Shown: one piece after another, positions 1 to 8,267 of the stretch | Position numbering within the stretch: the first letter of the stretch is position 1 | Layout: every line of letters starts with the position of its first letter | Virus record (IMG/VR): IMGVR_UViG_3300032954_000026 | Span: 1-48,415 of that record | Origin: a virus | Strand: one strand, 5' to 3' | DNA: 48,415 bases | Notes under the pieces: model-generated | Told to the model about the DNA's origin: nothing | What the model saw: the letters and a program-made list of their open reading frames with translations, nothing else | Databases searched by the model: none | Program-made: the position numbers and the translations under genes

Positions 1-2318
1 TGACCATTACTACCAACACTAATGCAGATCAGGTACTCTCTGTGGGGGTTGACTTAACCTTCTATGATATGACTAAGGCCACGTTCCTTAATGGCCAAAC
101 AGTATCCGTTTCTTCCACAAATGGAAAATCCTTTACTGCGAGTTTTGTACATTCAGATTTTGGACCTATAGCAGAAAACGGAACCGCCGAAAGCGGAGCT
201 ACACTGATTCCTTCTGTGATAACCGGACCTAACAATTGGGTAACTGGTCCTCCTAATACCTATAACTTCCAGACGGGTACTCCTGTAAAGGGATATCCGA
301 TTATGAGTTCTAACTATCCTAATAACGGTGGTACATTCCAGAGCGATCTCGTACAAATTGATTTTCCTTCTGCCGGTATCTATCCTGCTGAAATTTGCTT
401 GGGATACTGGTATCACTCCACGTCTGGTGGTTCTGGATACGTAGCTCCTACAGTGTCCCCGGCATGGCCTGCATACGCGGGTAATAACATACCTTCGTTC
501 TATATGATCTACAGCCCTCCGGGAAGTAGCACCTACTACAACATCGTCCCAGAAGGGATAGCTACTAGCTCAGCCAATCCTCCCACATGGCCTGCGTTCC
601 CAAGCACCATTGCGGATATGCAGTCTATAGCTCCTAATTATCCTATGGTTACCGAAGAATCGGGTAACTACACATGGTGGAATCTCGGTCCCGCTACTAG
701 CTTTGGATGGACGGCTGCGACTAACTACACAACTAATACCTTTATCATAGACAGTAACTCTAACCGTGAAGTAGCATACGAACCGGGAATCTCTGGAAGT
801 TCTGCTCCGGTATTCGCTACCACACTCTATGGTCTGGTTGCTGATTTAGCTCCGCTTGTCTGGATGAATAACGGACCCGCAGGTAGCTCTCCTTCCGGCA
901 CAGTCACTACCACACAAGGTGGATGGCTGTATGCGGTTGCTCTGGTAAACACGCTCGACAATACTGTATCGAATGCTAGTGTTGTATCTACCAGTACTGG
1001 AAACTTCTTTGGTGCTACTGGGGTGTTTGTATCTGGCGGTTTGCCTGCGGTTATTGATCCTCAAGTGGATTACGTAGCTATCTTCAGGACAGATGATGGT
1101 GGGGCAACCTATTATCTTATTCCTCCTCCATCTTCCGGAAATGGAAACAGCCCATATACCTTGCCGCTAAGTCAGTACTTATCCCAAGGTTTCACGGATA
1201 CGACTCCGGATGCTAATCTCGATACCCTCCTTCAAGCCCCTCTGTTCCAACAGAATTCAGTACCTCGCACTGGTCTAATCAACTGTGCTTTTAAAGATAA
1301 CCGTGTCTGGGGTAGTGTTGGTAATACAGTGTATTGGAGCACGGGACCCGATGTTCCAGTCGGTAATGGGTTTAATGCTTTCAGTCCTCTTAACTATGCG
1401 GAATTTCCTTCTCTGGTTAAACGGCTTGTCCCGCTCAATGCCGGTATGCTTGTCCTTACCGTTTCTGACGTGTACATCATAGCTGGCGAAGGTACCCCAA
1501 ACAATCCTTATATCTCTCAGCCGTTGTTCCAGCGTATCGGTCTTCTAGACTACAACGCTGTAGCAGTCAATGGTTCTATTCTCTACATGCTTACTACAGA
1601 TAAGCAGATAATGGAACTAAACGTTCACTCTGGTTTCTCTCAAGTGGGATGGCCTATCGCGGATATTATCGCAGCGGATTTCGATCCTACCAAAGCCTAT
1701 CTTACTTGGCACGTTAACGGGAGTTTCGATCAATGCCTGTTTGCCGCAGATGGTTATTCAGGATGGTATCGCATGTCTCCCACAGCCGCTCCGGAATCGG
1801 GCAGTATTACGTGGAGTCTTAAAGCAAACATTGAGGGAGGATGCGGTGCAGTAGCTAGCGTTGAAACTTCACCCGGTAACATCCAGTTGTTACTAGCCCC
1901 TCCTCCTGAATTTTCTGGTCCTATTCTCGTAAGAGATTACACGACATGGGAGGATAATGGTCAACCCTACCCAGCAAACTTTATCCTTGGTAGTGTGGTG
2001 TTCGCGTATCCCGGCCAAGTAGGTGCTCCTGAATTTGTAACCACAGATTGTGTAAAAGTTCCGGGAAGCCGTCCAATATCTCTTGGAATTAGAATTGGAG
2101 AGATCGGCGGGCCTTTCGAAACCCTAAGCTTCTGGACTAACGATCCTCCTCAACTACCGCCTAGCGAAACCATTTACAATCAACGCTTTTACCTAAGCCA
2201 AACCAAACAAAACGTACTCTGCCGTCATGCTCAAGTATACGGTGAGTTTGCAGAAACAAACACCCCAGATGAACTATATACCCTTACGGTGTACGGGAGC
2301 TATCTTGTTGAAGGTTAA
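1..2318 (+). CDS. Tail nozzle / packaged-DNA stabilisation-like protein, 5' truncated
   Basis: The reading frame is open to the window edge (first full codon at base 3). The GTG at 42 is therefore probably internal and the gene starts upstream. At least 772 residues are visible. The middle part (about residues 400-560 counted from the GTG) has repeated beta-rich segments such as NRVWGSVGNTVYWST, GMLVLTVSDVYIIAGEG and GSILYMLTTDKQIMEL. This resembles the propeller-like body of podovirus tail-hub or stabilisation proteins (P22 gp10, T7 gp12 class), which plug and extend the tail tube. Its position just before internal-virion genes fits. The family call is from pattern recognition, so moderate confidence; a tail-fibre-like protein is the alternative. 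Confidence 0.55.
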   Translation, partial: TITTNTNADQVLSVGVDLTFYDMTKATFLNGQTVSVSSTNGKSFTASFVHSDFGPIAENGTAESGATLIPSVITGPNNWVTGPPNTYNFQTGTPVKGYPIMSSNYPNNGGTFQSDLVQIDFPSAGIYPAEICLGYWYHSTSGGSGYVAPTVSPAWPAYAGNNIPSFYMIYSPPGSSTYYNIVPEGIATSSANPPTWPAFPSTIADMQSIAPNYPMVTEESGNYTWWNLGPATSFGWTAATNYTTNTFIIDSNSNREVAYEPGISGSSAPVFATTLYGLVADLAPLVWMNNGPAGSSPSGTVTTTQGGWLYAVALVNTLDNTVSNASVVSTSTGNFFGATGVFVSGGLPAVIDPQVDYVAIFRTDDGGATYYLIPPPSSGNGNSPYTLPLSQYLSQGFTDTTPDANLDTLLQAPLFQQNSVPRTGLINCAFKDNRVWGSVGNTVYWSTGPDVPVGNGFNAFSPLNYAEFPSLVKRLVPLNAGMLVLTVSDVYIIAGEGTPNNPYISQPLFQRIGLLDYNAVAVNGSILYMLTTDKQIMELNVHSGFSQVGWPIADIIAADFDPTKAYLTWHVNGSFDQCLFAADGYSGWYRMSPTAAPESGSITWSLKANIEGGCGAVASVETSPGNIQLLLAPPPEFSGPILVRDYTTWEDNGQPYPANFILGSVVFAYPGQVGAPEFVTTDCVKVPGSRPISLGIRIGEIGGPFETLSFWTNDPPQLPPSETIYNQRFYLSQTKQNVLCRHAQVYGEFAETNTPDELYTLTVYGSYLVEG

Positions 2319-2324
2319 GGATTT

Positions 2325-2834
2325 ATGAGAAATAGACCTCGCTTAACTCATTGTAAAAATGGTCACGAATTTACGCCAAGTAATACCTACGTATCCCCAT
2401 CTGGAAAATACCGGACGTGTAGAATATGCACTAGGGAGAGATCAAAACGATGGGAGTTCGCCAATCCTGAGAAGGTAAAGCAGAACTACAGAAATCAGCT
2501 AGCAAAAGGCTCTCACGCTAAATCACGGCGTAAGTGGGAATCTAAAAATCCTTCTTACTACAGAAACAAACAATTAAAAAATTCTTATAAATTAACCGTA
2601 GAAGATTTTGATCGTATGTTAGAAGATCAAAAAGGTCTGTGCGGAATTTGTAAAGAACCTATGGCAAAAGCTTACGTAGACCATTGTCATGAGTCTGGAA
2701 TTGTGCGGGAACTATTATGCTTTTCCTGTAACATTTCGTTAGGGCATTTCAAAGACAACATAGAAACTCTTAAATCTGCTATTGCCTATCTGGAGAAACA
2801 CAATGCCAAGTATAGAAAGTTCTCTAGCTTCTAA
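2325..2834 (+). CDS. Freestanding endonuclease VII-type HNH homing endonuclease
   Basis: 169 aa. The N-terminal part has two zinc-binding pairs (HCKNGHEF and CRIC); a basic linker follows. The C-terminal half has the recombination endonuclease VII signature: CGIC pair, VDHCHESGIVREL, CFSCN, then LGHFKDN and AIAYL. The His of VDHCH and the Asn of SCN are the expected catalytic and metal residues. An AAGGA sits just before the ATG. The last 32 bp overlap the next gene, whose ribosome binding site (GGAG at 2792) lies inside this one. It is one of six related genes in the window and is most likely a selfish homing gene in a structural-gene junction rather than a Holliday-junction resolvase. Confidence 0.85.
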   Translation: MRNRPRLTHCKNGHEFTPSNTYVSPSGKYRTCRICTRERSKRWEFANPEKVKQNYRNQLAKGSHAKSRRKWESKNPSYYRNKQLKNSYKLTVEDFDRMLEDQKGLCGICKEPMAKAYVDHCHESGIVRELLCFSCNISLGHFKDNIETLKSAIAYLEKHNAKYRKFSSF

Positions 2835-3018
2835 ATTCACAGGTTTCCACTTAACGGACGCTCCCGGTCTAAAAGCATCTCCTGTGGAAACACCGATTAG
2901 ACGTAACCCGTTTCTTCGCTGTCCTATGCCTCCGTTAGCCCCCATCTCTGTAGATAACCTAGATCAGTATGATCTTCGCGGTATGATACCTCAATACAGG
3001 GCCTTGATCGGTAGTTAA
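2803..3018 (+). CDS. Small conserved-looking phage protein, unknown function
   Basis: 71 aa from the ATG at 2803, chosen over an in-frame ATG at 2782 because a GGAG lies seven bases upstream of it. The protein is proline-rich and has no membrane segment. It overlaps the end of the upstream homing gene by 32 bp and is followed after one base by the next ATG, so it is part of the late virion operon. I do not recognise the family; a small virion or head-tail accessory protein is a guess from position. Confidence 0.6.
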   Translation: MPSIESSLASKFTGFHLTDAPGLKASPVETPIRRNPFLRCPMPPLAPISVDNLDQYDLRGMIPQYRALIGS

Positions 3019-3019
3019 A

Positions 3020-3397
3020 ATGAGTAATCCAATATTTTTCCAAGTACAACTTACAGGCGGTAAATTCCAAGATAGCTCCGGGAAACCTCTATCCGCAGGA
3101 TGGCTAGATTGGAAACTCAGTCACGATTCAAATATCTGTGTACTTGGAGGACCAACTGGATCGCAGATCATAGCGGGTATTACCGTAAAGGTATGTCTAG
3201 ATCAAAACGGAAGCGCAATATCCGGTCAGTATATCTGGCCTAACGATCAACTCACTCCTTCAGGGAGTTACTATTCCGTTAAAGCATATAACGCACAGGG
3301 GTTAGAAGTATGGGCCGTTCCGCAAGTCTTCGAGATAGCGGGCTGCACATACGGACAATCCTTAGACCTAGGGACACTTCAGCCAGTGGAGCCGTAA
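3020..3397 (+). CDS. Putative virion protein with a beta-sandwich-like domain
   Basis: 125 aa, soluble, no signal peptide. The pattern LSAGWLDWKLSHDSN, VKVCLDQNGS, YIWPNDQLTPSGSYYSVKAYNAQG and VWAVPQVFEIAG looks like one compact beta domain. Similar domains occur in phage tail-fibre and appendage proteins, where alternating W/Y and NG turns are common. It sits in the late block between two homing genes and probably is a structural or host-contact protein. No firm family assignment. Confidence 0.6.
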   Translation: MSNPIFFQVQLTGGKFQDSSGKPLSAGWLDWKLSHDSNICVLGGPTGSQIIAGITVKVCLDQNGSAISGQYIWPNDQLTPSGSYYSVKAYNAQGLEVWAVPQVFEIAGCTYGQSLDLGTLQPVEP

Positions 3398-3398
3398 A

Positions 3399-3839
3399 AT
3401 GAATAGAGGAAGAAAAAGACAGACCCACTGTAAAAGAGGGCATGATTTATCTGATCCTACTTATGTTTACAATGGTAAACATGGTAGGCAATGTAAGGCT
3501 TGTAAAAGTTTATGGCATAGTAGAGCCATATCTTCGGAATCTAGAAGACTTCATATAAAGAATAATAAAAGAAAAAATTATTTGTATAGAACCTATAAAC
3601 TATCCCGAGAAGATTTTTCAAGACTTCTAGAAAAACAAAATAATAAATGTGCCATTTGTTCGGAAGAATTGTCTAAAAAACCCTGTATAGATCACAATCA
3701 TCTAACCGGCGAGATACGGGCTATTCTTTGTAACAGTTGTAATACTGCTATAGGACTATTCAAAGAAAACTCTTCCATCCTTAAAAAGGCTATCAAATAT
3801 TTGGAGGAAGAAAATGCAAGACCTTCTATTGGTGTTTAG
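3399..3839 (+). CDS. Freestanding endonuclease VII-type HNH homing endonuclease
   Basis: 146 aa, same architecture as the gene at 2325. The N-terminal HCKRGHDL and CKAC pairs form a zinc module, followed by a basic helical linker. The nuclease core has CAIC, IDHNHLTGEIRAI, CNSCN, GLFKEN and AIKYLEEE. The start follows the previous stop by one base. The 3' end overlaps the next gene by 26 bp and contains that gene's GGAGG. The two copies share the HCK(N/R)GH(E/D) start but diverge elsewhere, so they are related but not a recent duplication. Confidence 0.85.
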   Translation: MNRGRKRQTHCKRGHDLSDPTYVYNGKHGRQCKACKSLWHSRAISSESRRLHIKNNKRKNYLYRTYKLSREDFSRLLEKQNNKCAICSEELSKKPCIDHNHLTGEIRAILCNSCNTAIGLFKENSSILKKAIKYLEEENARPSIGV

Positions 3840-4089
3840 CTTTGTGAGTGAACATATTCACTTGGCAGGCTGGATGAGTTTTATTGCTCTTATATGGAAA
3901 ATTTCACGGTTCTTTACGAAAGCAACATCAGCTATAGATAAACTAGAAGCTGTAGACAAAACGGTGACTGCGGTTGCCACTAACCATCTCCCTCATTTGG
4001 AAGAACACATGAAGGAGATAAATGAGACACTGAAAGGTGTCCGGCAGGATATCTTTACAGTCGTTCTGAGTAGACTAAAAGATGAATAA
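3814..4089 (+). CDS. Small membrane protein with cytoplasmic helix (holin-like candidate)
   Basis: 91 aa. One hydrophobic segment at about residues 4-30 (LLLVFSF, then GWMSFIALIWKISRFF) is followed by a charged helical region suited to coiled-coil formation (residues 40-80). A GGAGG lies six bases before the ATG, inside the upstream homing gene. It overlaps the next gene by 8 bp. One-TM proteins with a soluble helix in a late operon are often holins or other inner-membrane lysis factors, but the lysozyme is encoded 37 kb away on the other strand. The function is uncertain. Confidence 0.6.
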   Translation: MQDLLLVFSFVSEHIHLAGWMSFIALIWKISRFFTKATSAIDKLEAVDKTVTAVATNHLPHLEEHMKEINETLKGVRQDIFTVVLSRLKDE

Positions 4090-4534
4090 CATTTGGGTAC
4101 GTAATGCTCGGGAAGAAGACGCGAAAAATTTTACAGAATGGTTCGTTAAAATGCCGAGCTTTACTAAAGAAATTTTTGAGTTTCCGTCTACCTATATTCT
4201 CTGTGCATTCAACCCCAAGATACTTGCTTACGGGATTATAAGCTTTGGACAAGAGATACAGGTCATTAGCCGGGTAGTAGTCAATCCTGAAGCCACGACA
4301 CTAGAACAAGCCGGGGCCAGCAAAGAGATAGTTAAATCCGTAATTACGATCAGCTATCTCAACGGGCAAAAAGAAATTTATTTCATGGGAGATAACGCGG
4401 GAACGAATCGAATCGCAGAACACGTATTCGAGCAAGTAGAATACAAAGACTACGAGCACGTTTTCGGATCATCTGATTATCCCGTATATCGCCTGAAATT
4501 AGAGGAATTAGAAAATGGCAAGCACACCAAGTAG
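4082..4534 (+). CDS. GNAT-fold-like virion assembly protein (T7 gp13-like position)
   Basis: 150 aa. The N-terminus (WVRNAREEDAKNFTEWF), a central strand pair (YILCAFNPKILAYGIISF) and the C-terminal strand (YPVYRLKLEEL) follow the layout of GNAT N-acetyltransferases. The acetyl-CoA pyrophosphate loop (Q/RxxGxG/A) is not clear, so activity may be lost. In T7-like phages a protein of this size and fold precedes the internal core proteins gp14-gp16. The same order holds here, with the Ala-rich gp14-like gene overlapping its end by 20 bp. Family call is inference from fold pattern plus synteny. Confidence 0.5.
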   Translation: MNNIWVRNAREEDAKNFTEWFVKMPSFTKEIFEFPSTYILCAFNPKILAYGIISFGQEIQVISRVVVNPEATTLEQAGASKEIVKSVITISYLNGQKEIYFMGDNAGTNRIAEHVFEQVEYKDYEHVFGSSDYPVYRLKLEELENGKHTK

Positions 4535-5357
4535 CTTATTCGGCACCGGAAGTTCCAAAGGAGCTTCGGGAGCGGAGAATGCTATAGGCAATTCACAGTA
4601 CGACTTTATGCAGACATTGCAGAGAGATTTTGGTACTACTTTTGCCGGTCAACAGAACATCCTCCAAGGTCTTACTAAAGCCGCGACTAATATCCTTCAG
4701 GCCGGTCCTAGTCAGTTTGGTTTCTCTGCCCCGGAAACAACTGCCCTTAAAACCATGGCTACTACTCAAGGTGCCGTTGCTACCCGCAATGCCATGACTG
4801 CCGCTGCTGAAGTTGCGGCTGCTCAAGGCGGGGGTGCAAATCTGCCCACAGGCGCGGCAGGCGCACGACAGGCCCAGATCGCGCAGGCTGGTGCAGAAGA
4901 CACAAGCCAGAATTTGCTTGGTATTCAGGAAGCTGGATATCAGGCAGGAAGGCAGAATTACTACAATGCCGAAGACACTTTATCCAAAGCGGCATCTATC
5001 GAAAATCCCGCTGCGCTTGGTTCCGAGGCTAACACAGCCGGAACCAACGCATTCAATACTGCGTATAACATCCAGAAGCAGAATCAAGCCGCGAGTCCTT
5101 GGGGGCAAGTCGGAGGGCTAGTAGGCTCACTTGCCGGTACTGCTCTCAACATGATAGCCCCCGGAGCGGGTACTGCTCTTGGAGCAATAGGCAGTTTTGC
5201 TTCTCCCAAATTACCTAGTGGTCTTGGCGGGACGGCCCCACCTGTCGGAAGCATAGATACTTCTGGTCTCGATCCTTCTTTATCCAACTTAACTTCGGGT
5301 CTTTTCCCGCCTTCAAATTACAGCGCAATTTATAGTCCGTATGGACAAAGTTATTAA
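4515..5357 (+). CDS. Internal virion protein, T7 gp14-like
   Basis: 280 aa, rich in Ala, Gly, Gln and Thr. A long helical low-complexity centre (about residues 80-150) is followed by a glycine-rich, membrane-compatible segment around residues 195-240 (QVGGLVGSLAGTALNMIAPGAGTALGAIGSF). T7 gp14 has this composition and forms the ejected channel in the outer membrane during DNA entry. It lies between the gp13-like gene and the gp15/gp16-like genes. The ATG overlaps the end of the previous gene by 20 bp. No catalytic motif. Confidence 0.6.
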   Translation: MASTPSSLFGTGSSKGASGAENAIGNSQYDFMQTLQRDFGTTFAGQQNILQGLTKAATNILQAGPSQFGFSAPETTALKTMATTQGAVATRNAMTAAAEVAAAQGGGANLPTGAAGARQAQIAQAGAEDTSQNLLGIQEAGYQAGRQNYYNAEDTLSKAASIENPAALGSEANTAGTNAFNTAYNIQKQNQAASPWGQVGGLVGSLAGTALNMIAPGAGTALGAIGSFASPKLPSGLGGTAPPVGSIDTSGLDPSLSNLTSGLFPPSNYSAIYSPYGQSY

Positions 5358-5392
5358 AATGATAAATCGTATAGAAGCGATATAATGTAAGT

Positions 5393-6040
5393 ATGAGTTA
5401 TACTTATACTTGCGCAGACTGTGGTTTGCTCAAGACCCTTAAAGCAAAGCCAATCCGACCTCATTCCGGAAAATGTAGTAGTTGTAGTAAGAAGTTTAAA
5501 TACAGCGACACTAAAATATGCACCGCATGTAAAACACCTAAACCGCTAGAAAATTTTTATACAAGACCTAACGGCCAGCCTTTTCCTGAGTGTTCAAAAT
5601 GTAATTCAAATCGGTCCCTCCGGTTTCAAACCGTTCATTCTGAAAAAACAAAAACGTACAAATCTTCTCCACGATATCTGGAGAAAGCGTATAAAAGAAA
5701 TAAAGAACGAAGAGAAAGATTCCCTGAGATTGCTAGAAACTACCAAATGAAGTCCCATTACGGGATTACTTGGGATGAATATCAAAAAATTCTTCTCAAT
5801 CAGAACGGGGTTTGTGCGGTTTGCGGGAATACTGAAACAAGATATATCAAAGGAAAACTCTGTCGTCTTTCTGTGGATCACGATCATTCGTGCTGTTCGG
5901 GTTATAAGTCCTGTGGTAAATGTATTAGAGGACTTTTGTGCAGCAAATGTAATACTGCTCTTGGACTATTAGAAGACGACCCAAAGGTTATAAGTACTCT
6001 GCATGAATACGTCAATAAACAGAATAGAGGCCATTGTTGA
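5393..6040 (+). CDS. Freestanding endonuclease VII-type HNH endonuclease with extra zinc ribbons
   Basis: 215 aa, the largest of the six endonuclease VII-like genes. The N-terminal third carries three cysteine-pair modules (CADC/CSSC, CTAC/CSKC) in place of the single ribbon of its relatives, then a basic linker. The nuclease domain has CAVCG, LSVDHDHSCCSGYKSCGKCIRGLLC with an insertion that carries additional Cys residues, CSKCN and LGLLEDD. It overlaps the next gene by 38 bp. A perfect TATAAT lies seven bases before its ATG, but no convincing -35 is present. Confidence 0.82.
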   Translation: MSYTYTCADCGLLKTLKAKPIRPHSGKCSSCSKKFKYSDTKICTACKTPKPLENFYTRPNGQPFPECSKCNSNRSLRFQTVHSEKTKTYKSSPRYLEKAYKRNKERRERFPEIARNYQMKSHYGITWDEYQKILLNQNGVCAVCGNTETRYIKGKLCRLSVDHDHSCCSGYKSCGKCIRGLLCSKCNTALGLLEDDPKVISTLHEYVNKQNRGHC

Positions 6041-6401
6041 CTCTATCGCCGCGCTCCATGAATTCCACAAACCGGATTCTGAAGCATATCAGCTTCGTAA
6101 TCCTCTCCTCCTCAAAAGCTTTGCCGCACCCGGTAAGCACGACATTGATGAGAAAGGCCGTCGCAAGTTCGGAAGCTTTCTTGGCGGGTACAAATCCGCG
6201 TACTATGATGTTGAGCTAAAAGTAAAGGGCGGAAGTTCGACTGGCCTCAAGCCCACAGACAAATTAAAGAATCTTTTAGCTGTCTACGGCATCAAACAAG
6301 AGGCGGATCAACTGTCCGTTGTCTACTACCTCCGCAAAGCCCTCACCAACAAAGACCTAGATTTAACAACCCCGCTTTCTTATTTTACTGAGAAAAAGTA
6401 A
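6003..6401 (+). CDS. Unknown virion-region protein
   Basis: 132 aa, soluble, mixed charge. No recognisable motif. The ATG at 6003 lies inside the upstream homing gene and has only a weak ribosome binding site; an AGAGG lies further in, before the rare codon ATT, so the start is less certain than for its neighbours. Its stop overlaps the next ATG (TAATG), so it is coupled to the gp15-like gene. Position between gp14-like and gp15-like genes suggests an internal virion or chaperone role, which is inference only. Confidence 0.6.
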   Translation: MNTSINRIEAIVDSIAALHEFHKPDSEAYQLRNPLLLKSFAAPGKHDIDEKGRRKFGSFLGGYKSAYYDVELKVKGGSSTGLKPTDKLKNLLAVYGIKQEADQLSVVYYLRKALTNKDLDLTTPLSYFTEKK

Positions 6402-8263
6402 TGCCTGATATTGCTAGTGACGCTGGTAGCGTAAACGCCGTTTCTCCCAATCCGCCTCTGGTCCCCACTGCCCCGATGAATGATCTTCCTCAAGGTTTGA
6501 GTGAAGGACTGCAACCCCAGCAAACCGCTCCGGTACGAACATCTGAATTAGTCCCGGCCCCTCAAGCCCCCGTAGCTCCTGAGGCTGGTGCGCAACACGC
6601 GGTAGGGAAAGCTTTCGGGAAAATACTTTCTGGACTTAGTGGTGGCCACAATGAATATACAGTCGATCCTGCTACCGGGAAAACTGTGTCTACTTTCGTC
6701 AAGGACCCTCCGGGACAAACGTTCCGCAGTATCCTTGCGCTTGGGCTTATGGGCGGGCAAGGTATTGGTCCTAAGGAAGGTGAGTACACTTTCACACAGG
6801 GACTTCTCTCCGGTCTAGGCGGGGGTGTGCGCGAATCTCAGGAACGTAAAGACTTCCTCGATAACCAGCGCAGACAGCAGGCTCAGCTAGAGTACGCCAA
6901 TCAGCTTAAGGCCGCGCAGGAAGAACGTGAGAAGAAAAAGCTGTCCATGGATGAGCAGTTGAATCAGGTAGCTATAGCCGATCATAACCAGAGACTTGCT
7001 CTTACCGCGCAGACTATGCATCAGCAGGCTGTTGAGTTTAATCAAAGACAGGGACAGATAGCTGCGGCTCCTTTTGTACAGAATTCACAAATGCTTGTCG
7101 ATTCTGGTAAGCCGCTAGTTGAAGGGTATAAGTCCCTCAACATCGATCCTATTGCTACCGGACTAGATGAGGCAGGAGTAACAAAATACATTCAGGATCA
7201 TCCCGGAGCTACTGCTAAAGAAATGGCTGTTCCTACTGGAACAAGGATTGAAATAGACCCTGATAGCGGAAGACAACACGTCACTACTCTCTATAGCGTG
7301 TATTCCGCTATGACAAAAGTCCCTCCGAGTTTACTACAGGAAATGGAAAAGGACGGGGCCGCGAATCCTAAAAGCACTCTTCATGCGGCTTATAAGGACC
7401 TTACTGCTTCTAAAGATGGTACAATCGATACCCGTAAGCTTCTCCCTATATATCGGGATATGACTAACTGGGAGAAACTTCAAGAAGCTAGTCTAGACCG
7501 TCGCGTAAAAGAATCTGAGATAGCAAGAAATAATATGTCCCTAAGTAAAGAGGGGTTAGAGATTCAGCTAGATAGGATGAAGTTGAAAGATGCGGAGAAT
7601 ACTAAAGAAGCTATTGAGTTGTATAATAGAAGCTTCGATCCTTCTACCGGACAATTCCGTCCTGATGTTATGGCTTCTCTAGAACCAAAATTACTTCCGG
7701 ACGGAAAACCTGCTACAAAAGAAGATGCAGAGAAAATAAGACAACGTGATCTTCTCCTTGCTGCTATCAACGGACAAGCAGAATCAAGACTATCAGAACT
7801 TTATAAGAGCTATGGAAGCCAGATGAAGAAAGATCAATACGGAGCAATCGTATCTGACAATCCTGCGGTATCCGCAGAGTTTGAATACATACGCACTCTT
7901 AAGGAAGGCGCGAAACAACTTCTTAGACCAGAACAATTTGTTACCCAAAGGAATGCTTACAACGCACTTTCTCCGGGTGGAAAGAGAATCATAGAACATC
8001 TTAGGACCGCAGAACTTCCAGACCCAGTAGGACTTATGTCTGGTATGATTCAGTCCGGAGTATCCCCGCAAGATAGGCTCAATATATTTACAGCCCTCGG
8101 ACTTACTCCTCCTACCGATGAGCAGATGAAACAAGCTCCTCCTTCGCCGCAAAGTAATGGGAATCCTATCCTTACGGGAAATCCCAAACTTAGTCCTTAC
8201 GGAAATGCTGTTGTTAATATAGGAAGAGAAGTTATAGAAAACCCAACTCGGTACATTCCATAA
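6401..8263 (+). CDS. Internal virion protein, T7 gp15-like
   Basis: 620 aa. The N-terminal 130 residues are Pro/Gln/Gly-rich and probably disordered. Residues about 130-240 form a strongly helical, Gln/Glu/Lys-rich stretch, and the remainder is mostly helical. This fits gp15-class ejection proteins, which stack on gp16 in the core and line the DNA channel. It follows the gp14-like gene and directly precedes the giant gp16-like gene, four bases away. The call rests on order, length and composition rather than on a specific motif. Confidence 0.55.
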   Translation: MPDIASDAGSVNAVSPNPPLVPTAPMNDLPQGLSEGLQPQQTAPVRTSELVPAPQAPVAPEAGAQHAVGKAFGKILSGLSGGHNEYTVDPATGKTVSTFVKDPPGQTFRSILALGLMGGQGIGPKEGEYTFTQGLLSGLGGGVRESQERKDFLDNQRRQQAQLEYANQLKAAQEEREKKKLSMDEQLNQVAIADHNQRLALTAQTMHQQAVEFNQRQGQIAAAPFVQNSQMLVDSGKPLVEGYKSLNIDPIATGLDEAGVTKYIQDHPGATAKEMAVPTGTRIEIDPDSGRQHVTTLYSVYSAMTKVPPSLLQEMEKDGAANPKSTLHAAYKDLTASKDGTIDTRKLLPIYRDMTNWEKLQEASLDRRVKESEIARNNMSLSKEGLEIQLDRMKLKDAENTKEAIELYNRSFDPSTGQFRPDVMASLEPKLLPDGKPATKEDAEKIRQRDLLLAAINGQAESRLSELYKSYGSQMKKDQYGAIVSDNPAVSAEFEYIRTLKEGAKQLLRPEQFVTQRNAYNALSPGGKRIIEHLRTAELPDPVGLMSGMIQSGVSPQDRLNIFTALGLTPPTDEQMKQAPPSPQSNGNPILTGNPKLSPYGNAVVNIGREVIENPTRYIP

Positions 8264-8267
8264 TTAA

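Noticed and set aside
42-2318. GTG at 42 as the start of the first gene
   Set aside because: The frame continues open to the left edge of the window with protein-like sequence, and there is no ribosome binding site before the GTG.
5381-5386. TATAAT promoter box before the HNH gene at 5393
   Set aside because: No -35 at 16-18 bp and no TG extension; in AT-rich sequence a chance match is likely.
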